From assembly GCA_038255145.1 (NCBI GenBank), contig JBBSLP010000067.1, positions 1-33,506 on the forward strand: a DNA stretch of 33,506 nt, written 5' to 3'. The stretch is from WHTX01 sp038255145 (lineage in GTDB: Bacteria > Actinomycetota > Acidimicrobiia > Acidimicrobiales > CAIXPF01). The notes under the pieces were generated by a model. It was not told the origin of the DNA. It did no database searches and was given only the letters and a program-made list of their open reading frames with translations. Positions 22,827 to 31,335 of this stretch are shown here, piece by piece. Each line of letters opens with the position of its first letter. Positions within the stretch are counted from its first letter, which is position 1. Both the position numbers and the translations under genes were made by a program.

Positions 22827-23723
22827 ATGCATCGCCGCCTGGCCCTGGCCACCGCCACGACCGTGCTGGCGCTGATGGGGCTGGCGATCTACGAGCACGG
22901 CCCCGACGACCAGGTCGTCGAGGTCGCCGGCGAGACCCCGGGCCAGCCCAGCGTCCTCGCCGCCGCGGCCCCGCTGGACCGTGCCGTGCTGACGCCGCCG
23001 CCGTCGGCCGCGGCCCCCACCACCACCGCCCCCACCACCGCAGCCGGCCCCACGGACACGAGTGCGGTCGCCACCGAGACCACGGCCGCCGAGGTCGTGG
23101 ACGAGGTGATCGAGGAGCCCGAGGTCGAGGCGGACGCCGCCACCGAGGCCGAGGCCGAAGCGGTGGAGGAGGAGGCTGAGGAGATGGAGGACGAGGCCAT
23201 CGAGCCCGTCCTGCCCCCGCCGGCCACCGTGGCCACCACCGTCGCCCGCGCCGGCTCGGGCACGCTCTGCGTAGGTGACTCGATCATGCTCGGGGCCAGC
23301 CCGGGCTACTACGGCAGCCTGCAGGTGTGCGACGTCCTCGACGCTGCCGTCAGCCGCCAACTCCGTGAGGGTGTGGCCATCGTCTCCGCCCGGCTGGAGG
23401 CGGGGCGCCCTTCGGCTGCCGTCATCGCCCTGGGCACCAACGGGACCGTCACCGCCGCCGACATCGACGCCATCCTGTCCCAGCTTGTCGACGTGCCCCG
23501 GGTGGTCCTTGTGACCGTGCAGCTCAACGGCACCCGCAGCTGGGGGGCATCGGTCAACGCCCAGCTGGTCGCAGCTCCGGGGCGGTGGCCCAACGTGTCC
23601 ATCGCCGACTGGAAGTCGGCCTCCGAGGGCCACAGCGATTGGTTCTCCGCCGACGGCATCCACCCCAACGCCACCGGCTCGGGCGTGTTCGCCGGCGTGA
23701 TCACCTCGGTCCTCGGACAGTGA
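22827..23723 (+). CDS. Exported SGNH-hydrolase-like protein with acidic linker
   Basis: A 298-residue protein with an N-terminal hydrophobic signal or anchor (LALATATTVLALMGLAIY, 5-22), a Pro/Thr/Ala-rich linker with a long acidic stretch (EEPEVEADAATEAEAEA onward to about 126), and a C-terminal SGNH domain. The catalytic blocks are VGDSIM (Ser152), ALGTNG at 201-206 and ADGIHP (Asp276, His279). Cys148 and Cys168 flank block I and are conserved in the next gene, suggesting a disulfide. The domain resembles the SGNH half of acyltransferase-3/OatA-type O-acetyltransferases, but no AT3 membrane domain is encoded here. Expected reaction: hydrolysis or transfer of an acyl ester in the envelope. 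It is the first of two tandem paralogs. Confidence 0.82.
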   Translation: MHRRLALATATTVLALMGLAIYEHGPDDQVVEVAGETPGQPSVLAAAAPLDRAVLTPPPSAAAPTTTAPTTAAGPTDTSAVATETTAAEVVDEVIEEPEVEADAATEAEAEAVEEEAEEMEDEAIEPVLPPPATVATTVARAGSGTLCVGDSIMLGASPGYYGSLQVCDVLDAAVSRQLREGVAIVSARLEAGRPSAAVIALGTNGTVTAADIDAILSQLVDVPRVVLVTVQLNGTRSWGASVNAQLVAAPGRWPNVSIADWKSASEGHSDWFSADGIHPNATGSGVFAGVITSVLGQ

Positions 23724-23727
23724 TGGC

Positions 23728-23744
23728 CACGGCCCCGGGCCGTG
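23728..23744 (+). terminator. Short palindrome between the SGNH genes
   Basis: CACGGCCC (23728-23735) and GGGCCGTG (23737-23744) are separated by one base, giving about 6 pairs with a 5-nt loop, 4 nt after the first SGNH gene's stop. A weak terminator or attenuator between the paralogs is possible. Confidence 0.4.
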
Positions 23745-23778
23745 CTCGATCCCCGGTGATGCCTGGGCCATCATTCCC

Positions 23779-24591
23779 GTGATGACGGAGCCGATGACGA
23801 ACCCCTCGACGACGGTCGGCCACGCCTCCGACCGGCGGCGCCCACCGTGGACGGCCCTCCTCGCCGTCGCCGCGGCGGTGGCCCTGGCCGCGTGCGGGGC
23901 CGGATCGGGAGACGAAGCCAGGGAGGCGGCCGGGCCTGCGGCCACCCTGTCGACATCGGCGCCGTCGAGCACCACCCCGGGCGCGGCGACGGCTGCCAGC
24001 GTCGCCCCGACGGCGGTTTCGACCACAGCCGCTCCCCCGACCACCGCCGCGCCGACCACCGCTGCGCCCGTCGCCACGACGGCACCCACGACCACGGCGG
24101 TCGCGGGACGGGCCGGCGGCTCGGGGGCCGGCGGCGCCCTGTGCATCGGTGACTCGATCATGCTGAGCGCCAGCCCGGTGTACTACGACACCCTGGCCAG
24201 TTGTGGCCAGGTCGACGCCACGGTCAGCCGGCAGATGTACGAGGCGGCTGAGGTGATCGCCGGCCACGCCGCCGCGGGACTGCCCAGCCGGGTGGTGCTG
24301 CACCTGGGCACCAACGGCACCATCGACCCCGCTGACCTCGACGCCGCGCTGGCTCAGCTGGCCGGCGCGGCCCGGGTCGTGCTCGTCACCGACCAGCTCA
24401 ACGGCAGCCGGGGCTGGGAAGCCGGCAACAACGCCGCCCTACGGGCTGCCGCGGCGCGCTGGCCCAACGTGGCCATCGCCGACTGGAAGGGGGCGTCGGA
24501 CGGCACCCCCGACTACTTCCGCGAGGACGGCCTGCACCCGTCCCAGGTCGGGGCCCTGGCCTACGCCGCCGTCATCGACGCCGCCCTCTGA
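23779..24591 (+). CDS. SGNH-hydrolase-like lipoprotein
   Basis: A 270-residue paralog of the preceding gene. It has a lipoprotein signal peptide: basic RRRPP, hydrophobic stretch and a lipobox ALAAC with the lipidated Cys at 39. A Thr/Ala/Pro linker runs to about 118. The SGNH domain then shows CIGDSIM (Ser126), HLGTNG at 175-180 and EDGLHP (Asp250, His253), with Cys122 and Cys142 matching the pair in the first copy. The two SGNH domains share long stretches (RWPNV, IADWK, QLNG) and the same spacing. The anchors differ: this copy is a lipoprotein without the acidic linker. Substrate unknown; envelope polymer deacylation or acyl transfer is a family inference. Converges with the carboxyltransferase gene 21 nt downstream. 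Confidence 0.83.
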   Translation: MMTEPMTNPSTTVGHASDRRRPPWTALLAVAAAVALAACGAGSGDEAREAAGPAATLSTSAPSSTTPGAATAASVAPTAVSTTAAPPTTAAPTTAAPVATTAPTTTAVAGRAGGSGAGGALCIGDSIMLSASPVYYDTLASCGQVDATVSRQMYEAAEVIAGHAAAGLPSRVVLHLGTNGTIDPADLDAALAQLAGAARVVLVTDQLNGSRGWEAGNNAALRAAAARWPNVAIADWKGASDGTPDYFREDGLHPSQVGALAYAAVIDAAL

Positions 24592-24612
24592 CCCGGACCG
24601 CGGCCGGCCGCC

Positions 24613-26238
24613 TCACCAGCAGGTGGGCCAGGTGGCCAGGGGGCGCTCGATGCCGGGCTGGAACGGGCGGCCGGCGAAGCGACCCAGGTAGCGGGCCAGG
24701 GTTCCCCGGGTGTCGGCGGGATCGATGATCTCGTCGATCTTCATGATCCCCGCCCCACCGTAGGGGTCGGTCTCGTCGCGCATGGCGTCGGCTCGGCGCT
24801 TGAGCTCGGCCAGGCGTTCGGTCCGCTCCAGGTGCTGGAGCTGGGTGCCGTAGAGCACCGAGGCGCCCACGTCAGGGTCCATGAAGCCGATCTCCGCCCC
24901 CGGCCAGGCCAGCACCAGGTCGGTGCCCTGGTCGCTGCCGGCCAGGGAGAAGTAGGCCAGGCCGAAGGCCTTGCGCAGGACCACGGTGAGCTTGGGCACC
25001 TCGGCCAGGTGCAGGGCCTGCTGGAACATGATGGCCTTGTGCAACAGGCGGGAGTGCTCGACCTGCTTGCCCACCAGGAACCCGGGTACGTCCTGGAGGA
25101 ACACCAGGGGCAGGCCGAAGGCGTCGCACAGCATGATCAGCTTGGCGGCCTTGTCGCAGGCGTCAGGGCCGAGGACGCCGGCCTGCTGCAGGGGCTGGGA
25201 GGCGACGACGCCCACGGCGTGGCCGTCGATGCGGGCGAAGGCGCAGATCAGCGAGCGGCCCATCAGCGGGCGCAGCTCGAGGAAGTGGCCGCCGTCGACC
25301 AGGCGGGCCAACACCTTGCGCATGTCGTAGCCCCGGCGCCGGGCCTCGGGCACGATGCGGTAGAGCTCGTCGTCGAGGCCGATGGGCTCACCGCCACCCA
25401 CCCGCTCAGGCGGCGTCCACCCGTTGGGCGGCAGGTAGGACAGGAACTGGCGCACCAGCTCGTAGGCACCGTCGTCGTCGTCGGAGAACTGGTCGATCTG
25501 GCCGGTGAGGCGGGCGTGGACCTCGACCCCACCCAGCTCCTCGAAGCTGACCTGCTCGCTGGTGGCCACCTCGATGACCCGGGGCGAGGTGACGGCCAGG
25601 CACGTGCCCCGCACCTGGACGACGAAGTCCGAGTGCGCGGACATGAACGAGGAGCCACCGAAGGAGTCCCCGGCGATGATGGTGGCCAGGGGCACCCGGT
25701 GCTGGCGCAGGGACCCGTCGCGGGACGGCGTGACCGACATGAAGCCCTCGGTGCCCAGGGTGTCGGGGATGCGGGCCCCGCCGGTCTGGCCGAAGTGGAC
25801 GATGGGGTTGCCGGCGGTCAGGGCCTGCTCGGTGAGCCGGGCGATCTTGCGCGACCCGATCTGGGACGACGAGCCCCGGCGCACGGTGATGTCGTCGCCG
25901 AAGACGGTGACCGGCCGGCCCGCGCTGGTGCCGTGGCCGCCGATCTTGCCGTCGCCGGGGGTGACGTCCTTGTCGACCGGGTTCGACGAGCGCGAGAACG
26001 TGCCCAGCTCGTCGAAGGAGCCCGGATCGAGGAAGGCCTCGATGTGCTCGCGGATGGTGCGCCGCCCCTGCGCGTGCACCTTGGCCACCTTGTCGAGCCC
26101 ACCGAGCTCGGTGCGGATCTTGTCGCGCCGGGCCCGGAAGGCGTCGACGGCCTCGGGGGTCGTCGGCGCTGCTTCCGTGCCGCCTTCGGCCTTGGACGCC
26201 GTGCTGGTCGTCGAACTACCTGTGGTGCTGTCTGTCAT
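24613..26238 (-). CDS. Acyl-CoA carboxylase carboxyltransferase (beta) subunit
   Basis: A 541-residue carboxyltransferase of the AccD/PccB/methylmalonyl-CoA decarboxylase family, which transfers a carboxyl group between biotin and an acyl-CoA. Two crotonase-like halves are seen: the first with GQTGGARIPDTLGTEGF and the GGSSFMSAHSDFVVQV oxyanion region, the second with ASQPLQQAGVLGPDACDKA, DVPGFLVGKQVEHS and an AYFSLAGSDQGTDLVLAWPG segment. The first 30 residues are a Ser/Thr-rich extension. The ATG at 26238 overlaps the VOC-protein stop (ATGA), so the two are coupled. No biotin carboxylase or carrier gene is present here, so the alpha subunit must lie elsewhere. Propionyl-, acetyl- or longer acyl-CoA is possible. 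Confidence 0.88.
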   Translation of the reverse strand: MTDSTTGSSTTSTASKAEGGTEAAPTTPEAVDAFRARRDKIRTELGGLDKVAKVHAQGRRTIREHIEAFLDPGSFDELGTFSRSSNPVDKDVTPGDGKIGGHGTSAGRPVTVFGDDITVRRGSSSQIGSRKIARLTEQALTAGNPIVHFGQTGGARIPDTLGTEGFMSVTPSRDGSLRQHRVPLATIIAGDSFGGSSFMSAHSDFVVQVRGTCLAVTSPRVIEVATSEQVSFEELGGVEVHARLTGQIDQFSDDDDGAYELVRQFLSYLPPNGWTPPERVGGGEPIGLDDELYRIVPEARRRGYDMRKVLARLVDGGHFLELRPLMGRSLICAFARIDGHAVGVVASQPLQQAGVLGPDACDKAAKLIMLCDAFGLPLVFLQDVPGFLVGKQVEHSRLLHKAIMFQQALHLAEVPKLTVVLRKAFGLAYFSLAGSDQGTDLVLAWPGAEIGFMDPDVGASVLYGTQLQHLERTERLAELKRRADAMRDETDPYGGAGIMKIDEIIDPADTRGTLARYLGRFAGRPFQPGIERPLATWPTCW

Positions 26239-26639
26239 CCCTGCTGGAGGAACTCGACCCAGTTGCCGTCGGGGTCCTCGACCATGCCGACCTTGACCCC
26301 GGGACGGATCTCGCGTTCCTTCCAGACGACCTTGTACCCGCCCGCGTCGCAGGCGGCGAGCACGTCGGCGAGGTTGCCGACGGAGAGCGTGAAGTAGCGG
26401 ATGCCGCTGGCCGTGCCGATGCCGCCCGCCGGGTTGGAGCCTTCGGGCACCGTGCCCGGGCTGACCAACTTGAGCACGGTCGAGCCGATGGCCAGCCGGT
26501 GCATGGTCGTGCCCCGGCCCATGTCCATGTCGGCGACGTGCTCGAGGCCCAGCGTGTCGCGGTAGAACTTCAGCGCGGCCTCGCTGTCACGCACGACGAC
26601 GCCGAGATCGATCGAGTCCTTGGTCAGTTGCACGCCCAT
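26235..26639 (-). CDS. VOC-fold (glyoxalase-like) protein
   Basis: A 134-residue protein of the vicinal oxygen chelate superfamily, two beta-alpha-beta-beta-beta modules: VVVRDSEAALKFYRDTLGLE near 14-33 and SVGNLADVLAACDAGGYKV near 87-105, ending VEDPDGNWVEFLQQG. Of the four metal-ligand positions usual in the fold, only the final Glu of WVEF is plain. The first strand reads SIDLGVVV where IDHVGI is usual, and the third-module strand reads YFTLSV. A good ribosome binding site (GGAAGGGG) precedes the ATG at 26639. It is coupled to the carboxyltransferase gene, which suggests methylmalonyl-CoA epimerase, but the ligand changes argue against a standard epimerase. Confidence 0.75.
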   Translation of the reverse strand: MGVQLTKDSIDLGVVVRDSEAALKFYRDTLGLEHVADMDMGRGTTMHRLAIGSTVLKLVSPGTVPEGSNPAGGIGTASGIRYFTLSVGNLADVLAACDAGGYKVVWKEREIRPGVKVGMVEDPDGNWVEFLQQG

Positions 26640-26781
26640 GGTGCACCCCTTCCCCCGTAGCGGCCGCCGATCTTTCCACAAGCGACCCGCAGCCCGGTAG
26701 GTGGGCTGGTGGGACCGGTCGAGGGCCAGGTAGGGGGCCACCGACCTGCCCACCGTCTCAGGCGGGTGGCAGCATGGGCCC

Positions 26782-27879
26782 ATGGCCAGCTCGCAGTTCG
26801 TCGACACGCCCGGCCTCCGCATCCACCACCGCCAGGCGGGGTCCGGCGGCGAGCCGGTCCTGTTCCTGCACGGCTTCCCCCAGACGTCGTACCAGTGGCG
26901 CCACCAGATGGTGGTCCTGTCCGCCGCGGGCTACAGCTGCTTCGCTCCCGACAACCGGGGGTTCGGCGGCACCGACAAGCCCGACGTGCGCATCAGCCGG
27001 GGGCTGCTGGCCCGTGACGTGGTGCGGTACCTCGACGCCATGGGCATCGAGTCGGCCCACGTCGTGGCCCACGACTGGGGAGGCATCATCGCCGCCAAGG
27101 TCGTGGCCGACCACCCCGAGCGGGTGCGGTCGATGGCCCTGCTCGACACCCTGTTGACCACGTGGCCGCCCCGGGCCGTGCACGGCTGGTGGTTCAAGGC
27201 CGAGGGCCTGCCCGAGGAGTTCTTCGCCCACCACCACCGGGCCTTCATCGAGGTCATGTTCGGCGGTCGTCCCCCCACCGACCTGCCGGCGGCACCGGCC
27301 TCGCCGTGGGGGGCAGCGGGGTCCTCGCCGGGCATCCCCGCCGAGTCCAGGGGCCGGCCGGCGTGGATCGACGACGAGGCCCTCGACCACTACCGCGACG
27401 CCTTCGCCGATCCTGCAGCCTGGGCCGCGGCCATCCAGTACTACCGCTACGGCCTGCCCTTCCACCTGGTGTCCGAGGCGGCCGACGGCACCGAGTCGTT
27501 CCGGCTGCTGACCGAGCGCCAGGTGGGTGAGATGTGGCTCAACCCCGGCGGCCTGTCGGCCCATCCCGACCACGCCCTCGAGCACGACGTCGGCCCCGAG
27601 GACCGCACGGCCAGCTTCGACGGCCCCGCCCTGTGGCTCTACGGCACGCCACCACCCCGACCTCCCCGGGTCGACGCGCCGGTGCGGGCCGAGCGGGCCC
27701 CGGCGCCGCCCACGCCCTTCGTGGCCCAGTTCGCCCGCATCTTCCCCCAGGTGCGCAGCCAGGGCCTGGTGGCGGGGCACTTCCTGGCCGAAGAGGTGCC
27801 CGACCAGGTCAACGAGGCCCTGCTGGCCCATCTGGCCGCGGCCACCAAGGCGGGAGCCCGGGGCGGGGGACGTTCGTGA
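26782..27879 (+). CDS. Alpha/beta hydrolase, epoxide-hydrolase-like
   Basis: A 365-residue alpha/beta hydrolase. Landmarks are HGFPQ (30-34, oxyanion loop), the nucleophile elbow AHDWGG with Asp98, and the catalytic-base histidine in AGHFLAEEVPD (His333). Aspartate as nucleophile fits epoxide hydrolases and haloacid/haloalkane dehalogenase relatives. Two insertions are unusual: a Pro/Ala-rich stretch after MFGGRPP (about 167-190) and another after LYGTPPPRPP, exactly where the third catalytic Asp is expected (the GxxD position reads GTPPP). Its stop overlaps the start of the next hydrolase by 4 nt. Divergent from the VOC gene. Substrate unknown. Confidence 0.8.
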   Translation: MASSQFVDTPGLRIHHRQAGSGGEPVLFLHGFPQTSYQWRHQMVVLSAAGYSCFAPDNRGFGGTDKPDVRISRGLLARDVVRYLDAMGIESAHVVAHDWGGIIAAKVVADHPERVRSMALLDTLLTTWPPRAVHGWWFKAEGLPEEFFAHHHRAFIEVMFGGRPPTDLPAAPASPWGAAGSSPGIPAESRGRPAWIDDEALDHYRDAFADPAAWAAAIQYYRYGLPFHLVSEAADGTESFRLLTERQVGEMWLNPGGLSAHPDHALEHDVGPEDRTASFDGPALWLYGTPPPRPPRVDAPVRAERAPAPPTPFVAQFARIFPQVRSQGLVAGHFLAEEVPDQVNEALLAHLAAATKAGARGGGRS

Positions 27880-28541
27880 GCGACCCCGCCGGCTCCGGCT
27901 ACCTGGTCAACCCTCCCGGCGGTGTGCGTGGTCCGGGGGTGCTCGTGCTCCACTCGTGGTGGGGGCTGACGCCCTTCTTCCGCCAGCTGTGCGACCGGTT
28001 GGCCGACGCCGGCTACACCGTGCTCGCTCCCGACCTGCTCGACGGCCAGCAGCCCCTGACCCCCGACGAGGCCGAAGCCGCCCTGGCCGCGGCCGACATC
28101 AACAGCACGGCGGGCCTGGTCATCGCCTCGGCCAAGGCCCTGCGCAGCGCGGCGGCCGAGCCCGCCGCCCCCATCGGGGTGATCGGGTTCTCCATGGGGG
28201 CATCGTGGGCCCTGTGGCTGTCGGCCCGAGCGGCCGAGGACGTGGGGGCGACGGTCGCCTTCTACGGGACCCAGTCCATCGACTTCGGCTCGGCCAACTC
28301 GGCCTACCTGGGCCACTTCGCCGAGTACGACGAGCTCGTCACCGAGGACGAGGTGGTCGAGCTCGAGGCCCACCTCAAGCTCCTGGGCCTCGACGCCACC
28401 TTCCACCGCTACCCCGGCACCACCCACTGGTTCTTCGAGGAGGACCGGGAGGTGGCCAACTCCCCCGAGGCGTCCACGGCGGCATGGGAGCGCACCATCG
28501 AGTTCCTGCGGGCCAAGCTGGCCCACCCCGGCGAGGACTGA
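27876..28541 (+). CDS. Dienelactone hydrolase family protein
   Basis: A 221-residue alpha/beta hydrolase of the dienelactone hydrolase family, coupled by a GTGA overlap to the epoxide-hydrolase-like gene. The nucleophile elbow is GFSMGAS with Ser106 where classical dienelactone hydrolase has Cys. The acid is probably Asp152 in GHFAEYDELV and the histidine His184 in PGTTHWFFE, both in the positions typical of the family. Start at GTG 27876 gives the normal N-terminus leading into GVLVLHSWWGL. Likely a small ester or lactone hydrolase; pairing with an epoxide-hydrolase-like enzyme suggests a two-step degradation, which is inference. Confidence 0.85.
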   Translation: MSDPAGSGYLVNPPGGVRGPGVLVLHSWWGLTPFFRQLCDRLADAGYTVLAPDLLDGQQPLTPDEAEAALAAADINSTAGLVIASAKALRSAAAEPAAPIGVIGFSMGASWALWLSARAAEDVGATVAFYGTQSIDFGSANSAYLGHFAEYDELVTEDEVVELEAHLKLLGLDATFHRYPGTTHWFFEEDREVANSPEASTAAWERTIEFLRAKLAHPGED

Positions 28542-28584
28542 GCCCCCGGCCGGCGGCGATGAGCCATGACCAGGTGGGCCGCGC

Positions 28585-29370
28585 TCAGCCCGGGTTCACG
28601 GACCAGCGCAGCTCACGTAGGGGGGCCGCGGCCAGGGCGGAGCGGTACTCCTCGTGGCCGGCGAAGTGGTGGCGGCTGAGGACCCTGCCGTGCACGGAGA
28701 CCTCGAAGGAGGGAACGGCATAGGGCCAGGGGTCGACGGTGACCCAGCCCTCACCGTGGCACAGGCGCAGGTCGGTGAACCCACCGACGGGATCGGTGGG
28801 CACGGGGCCCAGCATCGAGTCGGCGGCCCAGGGCATGGTCAGCACCAGCGACGCCATGTCGCCGTACTGCAGGAGGCGGGTGTTGGCCTCGATGGCCTCG
28901 TCCTCGAGGGGGCCGGCCCAGTCGTGCTGGTCGCGCAGCAACCGCCGGGCCTTGGCCGCCCACTGGGCCTGCTCGGCCACGAACGCCGCCGTGGCCGTGT
29001 GCTCGGCCCCCACCAGGCCGGGCAGGGCCTTGCCGTAGAGGATGGCGGCGTGGCGCATGACCAGCAGCCCGGCGTAGGGGTGCTGGGCGAAGGCCCGCCA
29101 CACCCCCCGACGCCACAGCTCGAGCTTCTCCTCCCATGCCGGGCCGTGCACGAAGTCCATGGGGTAGCCGTCGGGGCGCACCTCGGGGGCCTGCTCCCAC
29201 TCGAACCAGCCGTTGTCGTGGAGGAAGATCCCCGCCATGACGGCCTCGAAGGGGGCGGGGGCCATGAAGCCGGGACCACCCCAGTGGCGGCAGAAGCCCA
29301 CCGCCTGCATGGCGTGGGTGGTCTGGTTGATGCACAACAGCTGCCCGTCGCCCAGATCCCGCACGATCAT
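28585..29370 (-). CDS. DUF3891 family protein
   Basis: A 261-residue protein of the DUF3891 family, function unknown. It starts MIVRDLGDGQLLCINQTTHAMQA, the typical opening, followed by GIFLHDNGWFEWEQAP with an HD pair (His51, Asp52) and LLVMRHAAILYGKALPG with His107. The histidine and aspartate spread recalls HD-type metal phosphohydrolases, a resemblance rather than a known relation. It converges with the dienelactone-hydrolase gene 43 nt away, and it is transcribed after murJ on the same strand with 40 nt between. Confidence 0.85.
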   Translation of the reverse strand: MIVRDLGDGQLLCINQTTHAMQAVGFCRHWGGPGFMAPAPFEAVMAGIFLHDNGWFEWEQAPEVRPDGYPMDFVHGPAWEEKLELWRRGVWRAFAQHPYAGLLVMRHAAILYGKALPGLVGAEHTATAAFVAEQAQWAAKARRLLRDQHDWAGPLEDEAIEANTRLLQYGDMASLVLTMPWAADSMLGPVPTDPVGGFTDLRLCHGEGWVTVDPWPYAVPSFEVSVHGRVLSRHHFAGHEEYRSALAAAPLRELRWSVNPG

Positions 29371-29410
29371 GGCCAGACGCTATCCGCGCCGTAGCGCCGG
29401 CTACTGGCGG

Positions 29411-31033
29411 TCAGCGGTTCACGAGGCGGCGGACCAGCACGACCAGGGCCCGCAGGTCCTCGTCAGCCCGGAACACCCAGAGGAAGGCCGGGTAGGACGC
29501 GGCGGCGACGGACACGCCCACGGCCGACACCACCGGGGCGGGCAGTGACCGTCCCCCCCAGCCCAGGACGGCGACCACCGCGGCGGTGACCGCGGCCATG
29601 GCCAGGGCGGCCGCCACCATTCTGGGCACCACCGCCACCGCGCTGATGGGGAACCGGCCCACCCTCCGGGCGAAGCGGGAGAAGGACACCACCGCGGACA
29701 CCACGAAGCCGATGGCGAAGGAGGCGGCCAGGCCCCGCAAGCCGAACCGGGGGGCCAACACCAGGCCCGTGCCGATGATGACGCCGTTCTGCACCAGAGC
29801 CAGGCGGAAGGGGGTGGCGGTGTCGGACAGGGAGTAGTAACCCCGCACCACGAACTGGTAGACGGAGAACGCCCCCAGGCCCACCCCATACCAGGCCAGG
29901 ATGCCGGCGGTGAGGTCGGCACCCTCCTGGTTGAAGGGCAGGGCGGCCATCAGGGGGCCGGCCATGACGGCCAGACCGAAGGAGGCGGGGGCCATGAGCA
30001 GGATGATGAGGCGCAGGCCCCGTAGCCATTCGCGACGCAAGCGGGGAAGGTCACCGGCCTGGGCGGCGCCGGCCAGCTCGGGGGCCAGCGCGGTGGTGAT
30101 GGACACGGCCAGCAACCCGTAGGCCACGTAGAAGAACAGGTTGGCGTAGGTGTACGCCGCGTAACCGCCGGTCACGCTGTAGCGGTTGGCCAGCAGGCTG
30201 GTCACGATGACCGAGATCTGGCTGACGGCCACGAAGCCCAGCGCACCCTTGGAGGCGGTGGCCATGCGGCGCAGGGCGGGGTGGCCGCGGATGTAGCGGG
30301 GGCGCAGGCCCAGGTGCTCGGACCGCAGCGAGGGCAGCAGCAGCAGGGCGTTGACCACCACGCCCAACGTCGTGCCCAGGCCGAGCACGGTGAAGGCCCA
30401 GCGATCGGCCAGGGCGGCACCGACCGAGGCCGTGTCCAGGTCCACCCCGGACAGCGTGGGGGCGAGCAGGAAGGCGGCGATGGCGACCAGGTTGTTGGCC
30501 GCAGGGGCGAACGCCGCCGCCCCGAAGCGGCGCCGGGCCTGCAGCAGGGAGATGGACACGGTCATGACGCCGTAGAAGAAGACCTGGGGCAGGAACCAGC
30601 GCAGCAGGATGGTGAGGGCCCGCTGCTGGTCGGCCTGCTCGGCCCCGCCCCGCACGGCAGCGATGGCCCAGGCCAGGCCCGGGGCCGCCAGCAGCCCGAC
30701 CACGGTGATGACGCCCAGGCCGGCCACCGACACGGTGGCCACCACCGAGGTGCCGTCGCGGTCGTCCCGGCGCAACAGGTCGACGAAGAGGGGCAGCAGC
30801 ACGGCCGACAGCACCCCGCCGGCCAGCAGCTCATAGAGCAGGTTGGGGACGTTGTTGGCGAAGTTGTAGGCGTCGGCCAGCGACGTGGTGCCGAGGATGG
30901 CCACCAGCACCACGGTGCGGGCGAAGCCGGTGATCCGGGACACCAGCACGCCGGCGCTGATCAGGGCGCTGGATCGGAACAGCCCCGGACGAGCGGCCCC
31001 CGACGACGCAGGGCTGGGCGGGGCGTCGGCCAT
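29411..31033 (-). CDS. murJ: Lipid II flippase MurJ-like
   Basis: A MurJ/MviN-family multi-pass membrane protein that flips lipid II across the membrane for peptidoglycan synthesis. With the ATG at 31033 it has 540 residues and the expected about 14 hydrophobic segments. The family opening SALISAGVLVSRITGFARTV is near residues 22-41, followed by ADAYNFANNVPNLLYELLAGG and LLPLFVDLLRRDD. The charged loops and ALAPELAGAAQAGDL are in family order. A short cytoplasmic Pro/Ser/Ala-rich N-terminus precedes TM1. A longer GTG start at 31099 would add a Gly-rich tail with no homology. It is probably co-transcribed with the DUF3891 gene. Confidence 0.93.
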   Translation of the reverse strand: MADAPPSPASSGAARPGLFRSSALISAGVLVSRITGFARTVVLVAILGTTSLADAYNFANNVPNLLYELLAGGVLSAVLLPLFVDLLRRDDRDGTSVVATVSVAGLGVITVVGLLAAPGLAWAIAAVRGGAEQADQQRALTILLRWFLPQVFFYGVMTVSISLLQARRRFGAAAFAPAANNLVAIAAFLLAPTLSGVDLDTASVGAALADRWAFTVLGLGTTLGVVVNALLLLPSLRSEHLGLRPRYIRGHPALRRMATASKGALGFVAVSQISVIVTSLLANRYSVTGGYAAYTYANLFFYVAYGLLAVSITTALAPELAGAAQAGDLPRLRREWLRGLRLIILLMAPASFGLAVMAGPLMAALPFNQEGADLTAGILAWYGVGLGAFSVYQFVVRGYYSLSDTATPFRLALVQNGVIIGTGLVLAPRFGLRGLAASFAIGFVVSAVVSFSRFARRVGRFPISAVAVVPRMVAAALAMAAVTAAVVAVLGWGGRSLPAPVVSAVGVSVAAASYPAFLWVFRADEDLRALVVLVRRLVNR

Positions 31034-31335
31034 GTCCCCGGCATCCTGCCCTCCCCCACCCCCTGATGCCAGCACCCTCGGCCCGCGGCCCAGCCGCACG
31101 CTGGTTCGATGCCTCCGCTGTCGACGCGCCGGGTGGGCGGCATGTCCGGCGGTCGGGGCGGGCTCCGACGGCGCGTTTGAGCACCGTGCCCGACGAGCCG
31201 GGCCCGACCCTCACGGAGGTGTGAAGCGGCTAGTAAGGGCGTAGCGTCATATCGGTCAACTCTCCGATCGGTGGTTCGGGATCTGAGCCGTCGCTGATCA
31301 CAAACTCATGGGCAACCTGAACGGCGGAAACACAC
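31034..31335. other. 302-nt intergenic region with a composition step
   Basis: This gap lies between divergent murJ and a methyltransferase. The first part keeps the high GC of the left side; from about 31200 the sequence becomes visibly lower in GC (TAGTAAGGGCGTAGCG, TCATATCGG) and stays so to the end. I see no tRNA, no clear promoter and no ORF of merit. Confidence 0.5.

Noticed and set aside
31250..31275. ATCGGT repeats and CCGATCGG palindrome upstream of the methyltransferase
   Set aside because: The repeats are only 6-8 nt and give no convincing operator or hairpin.
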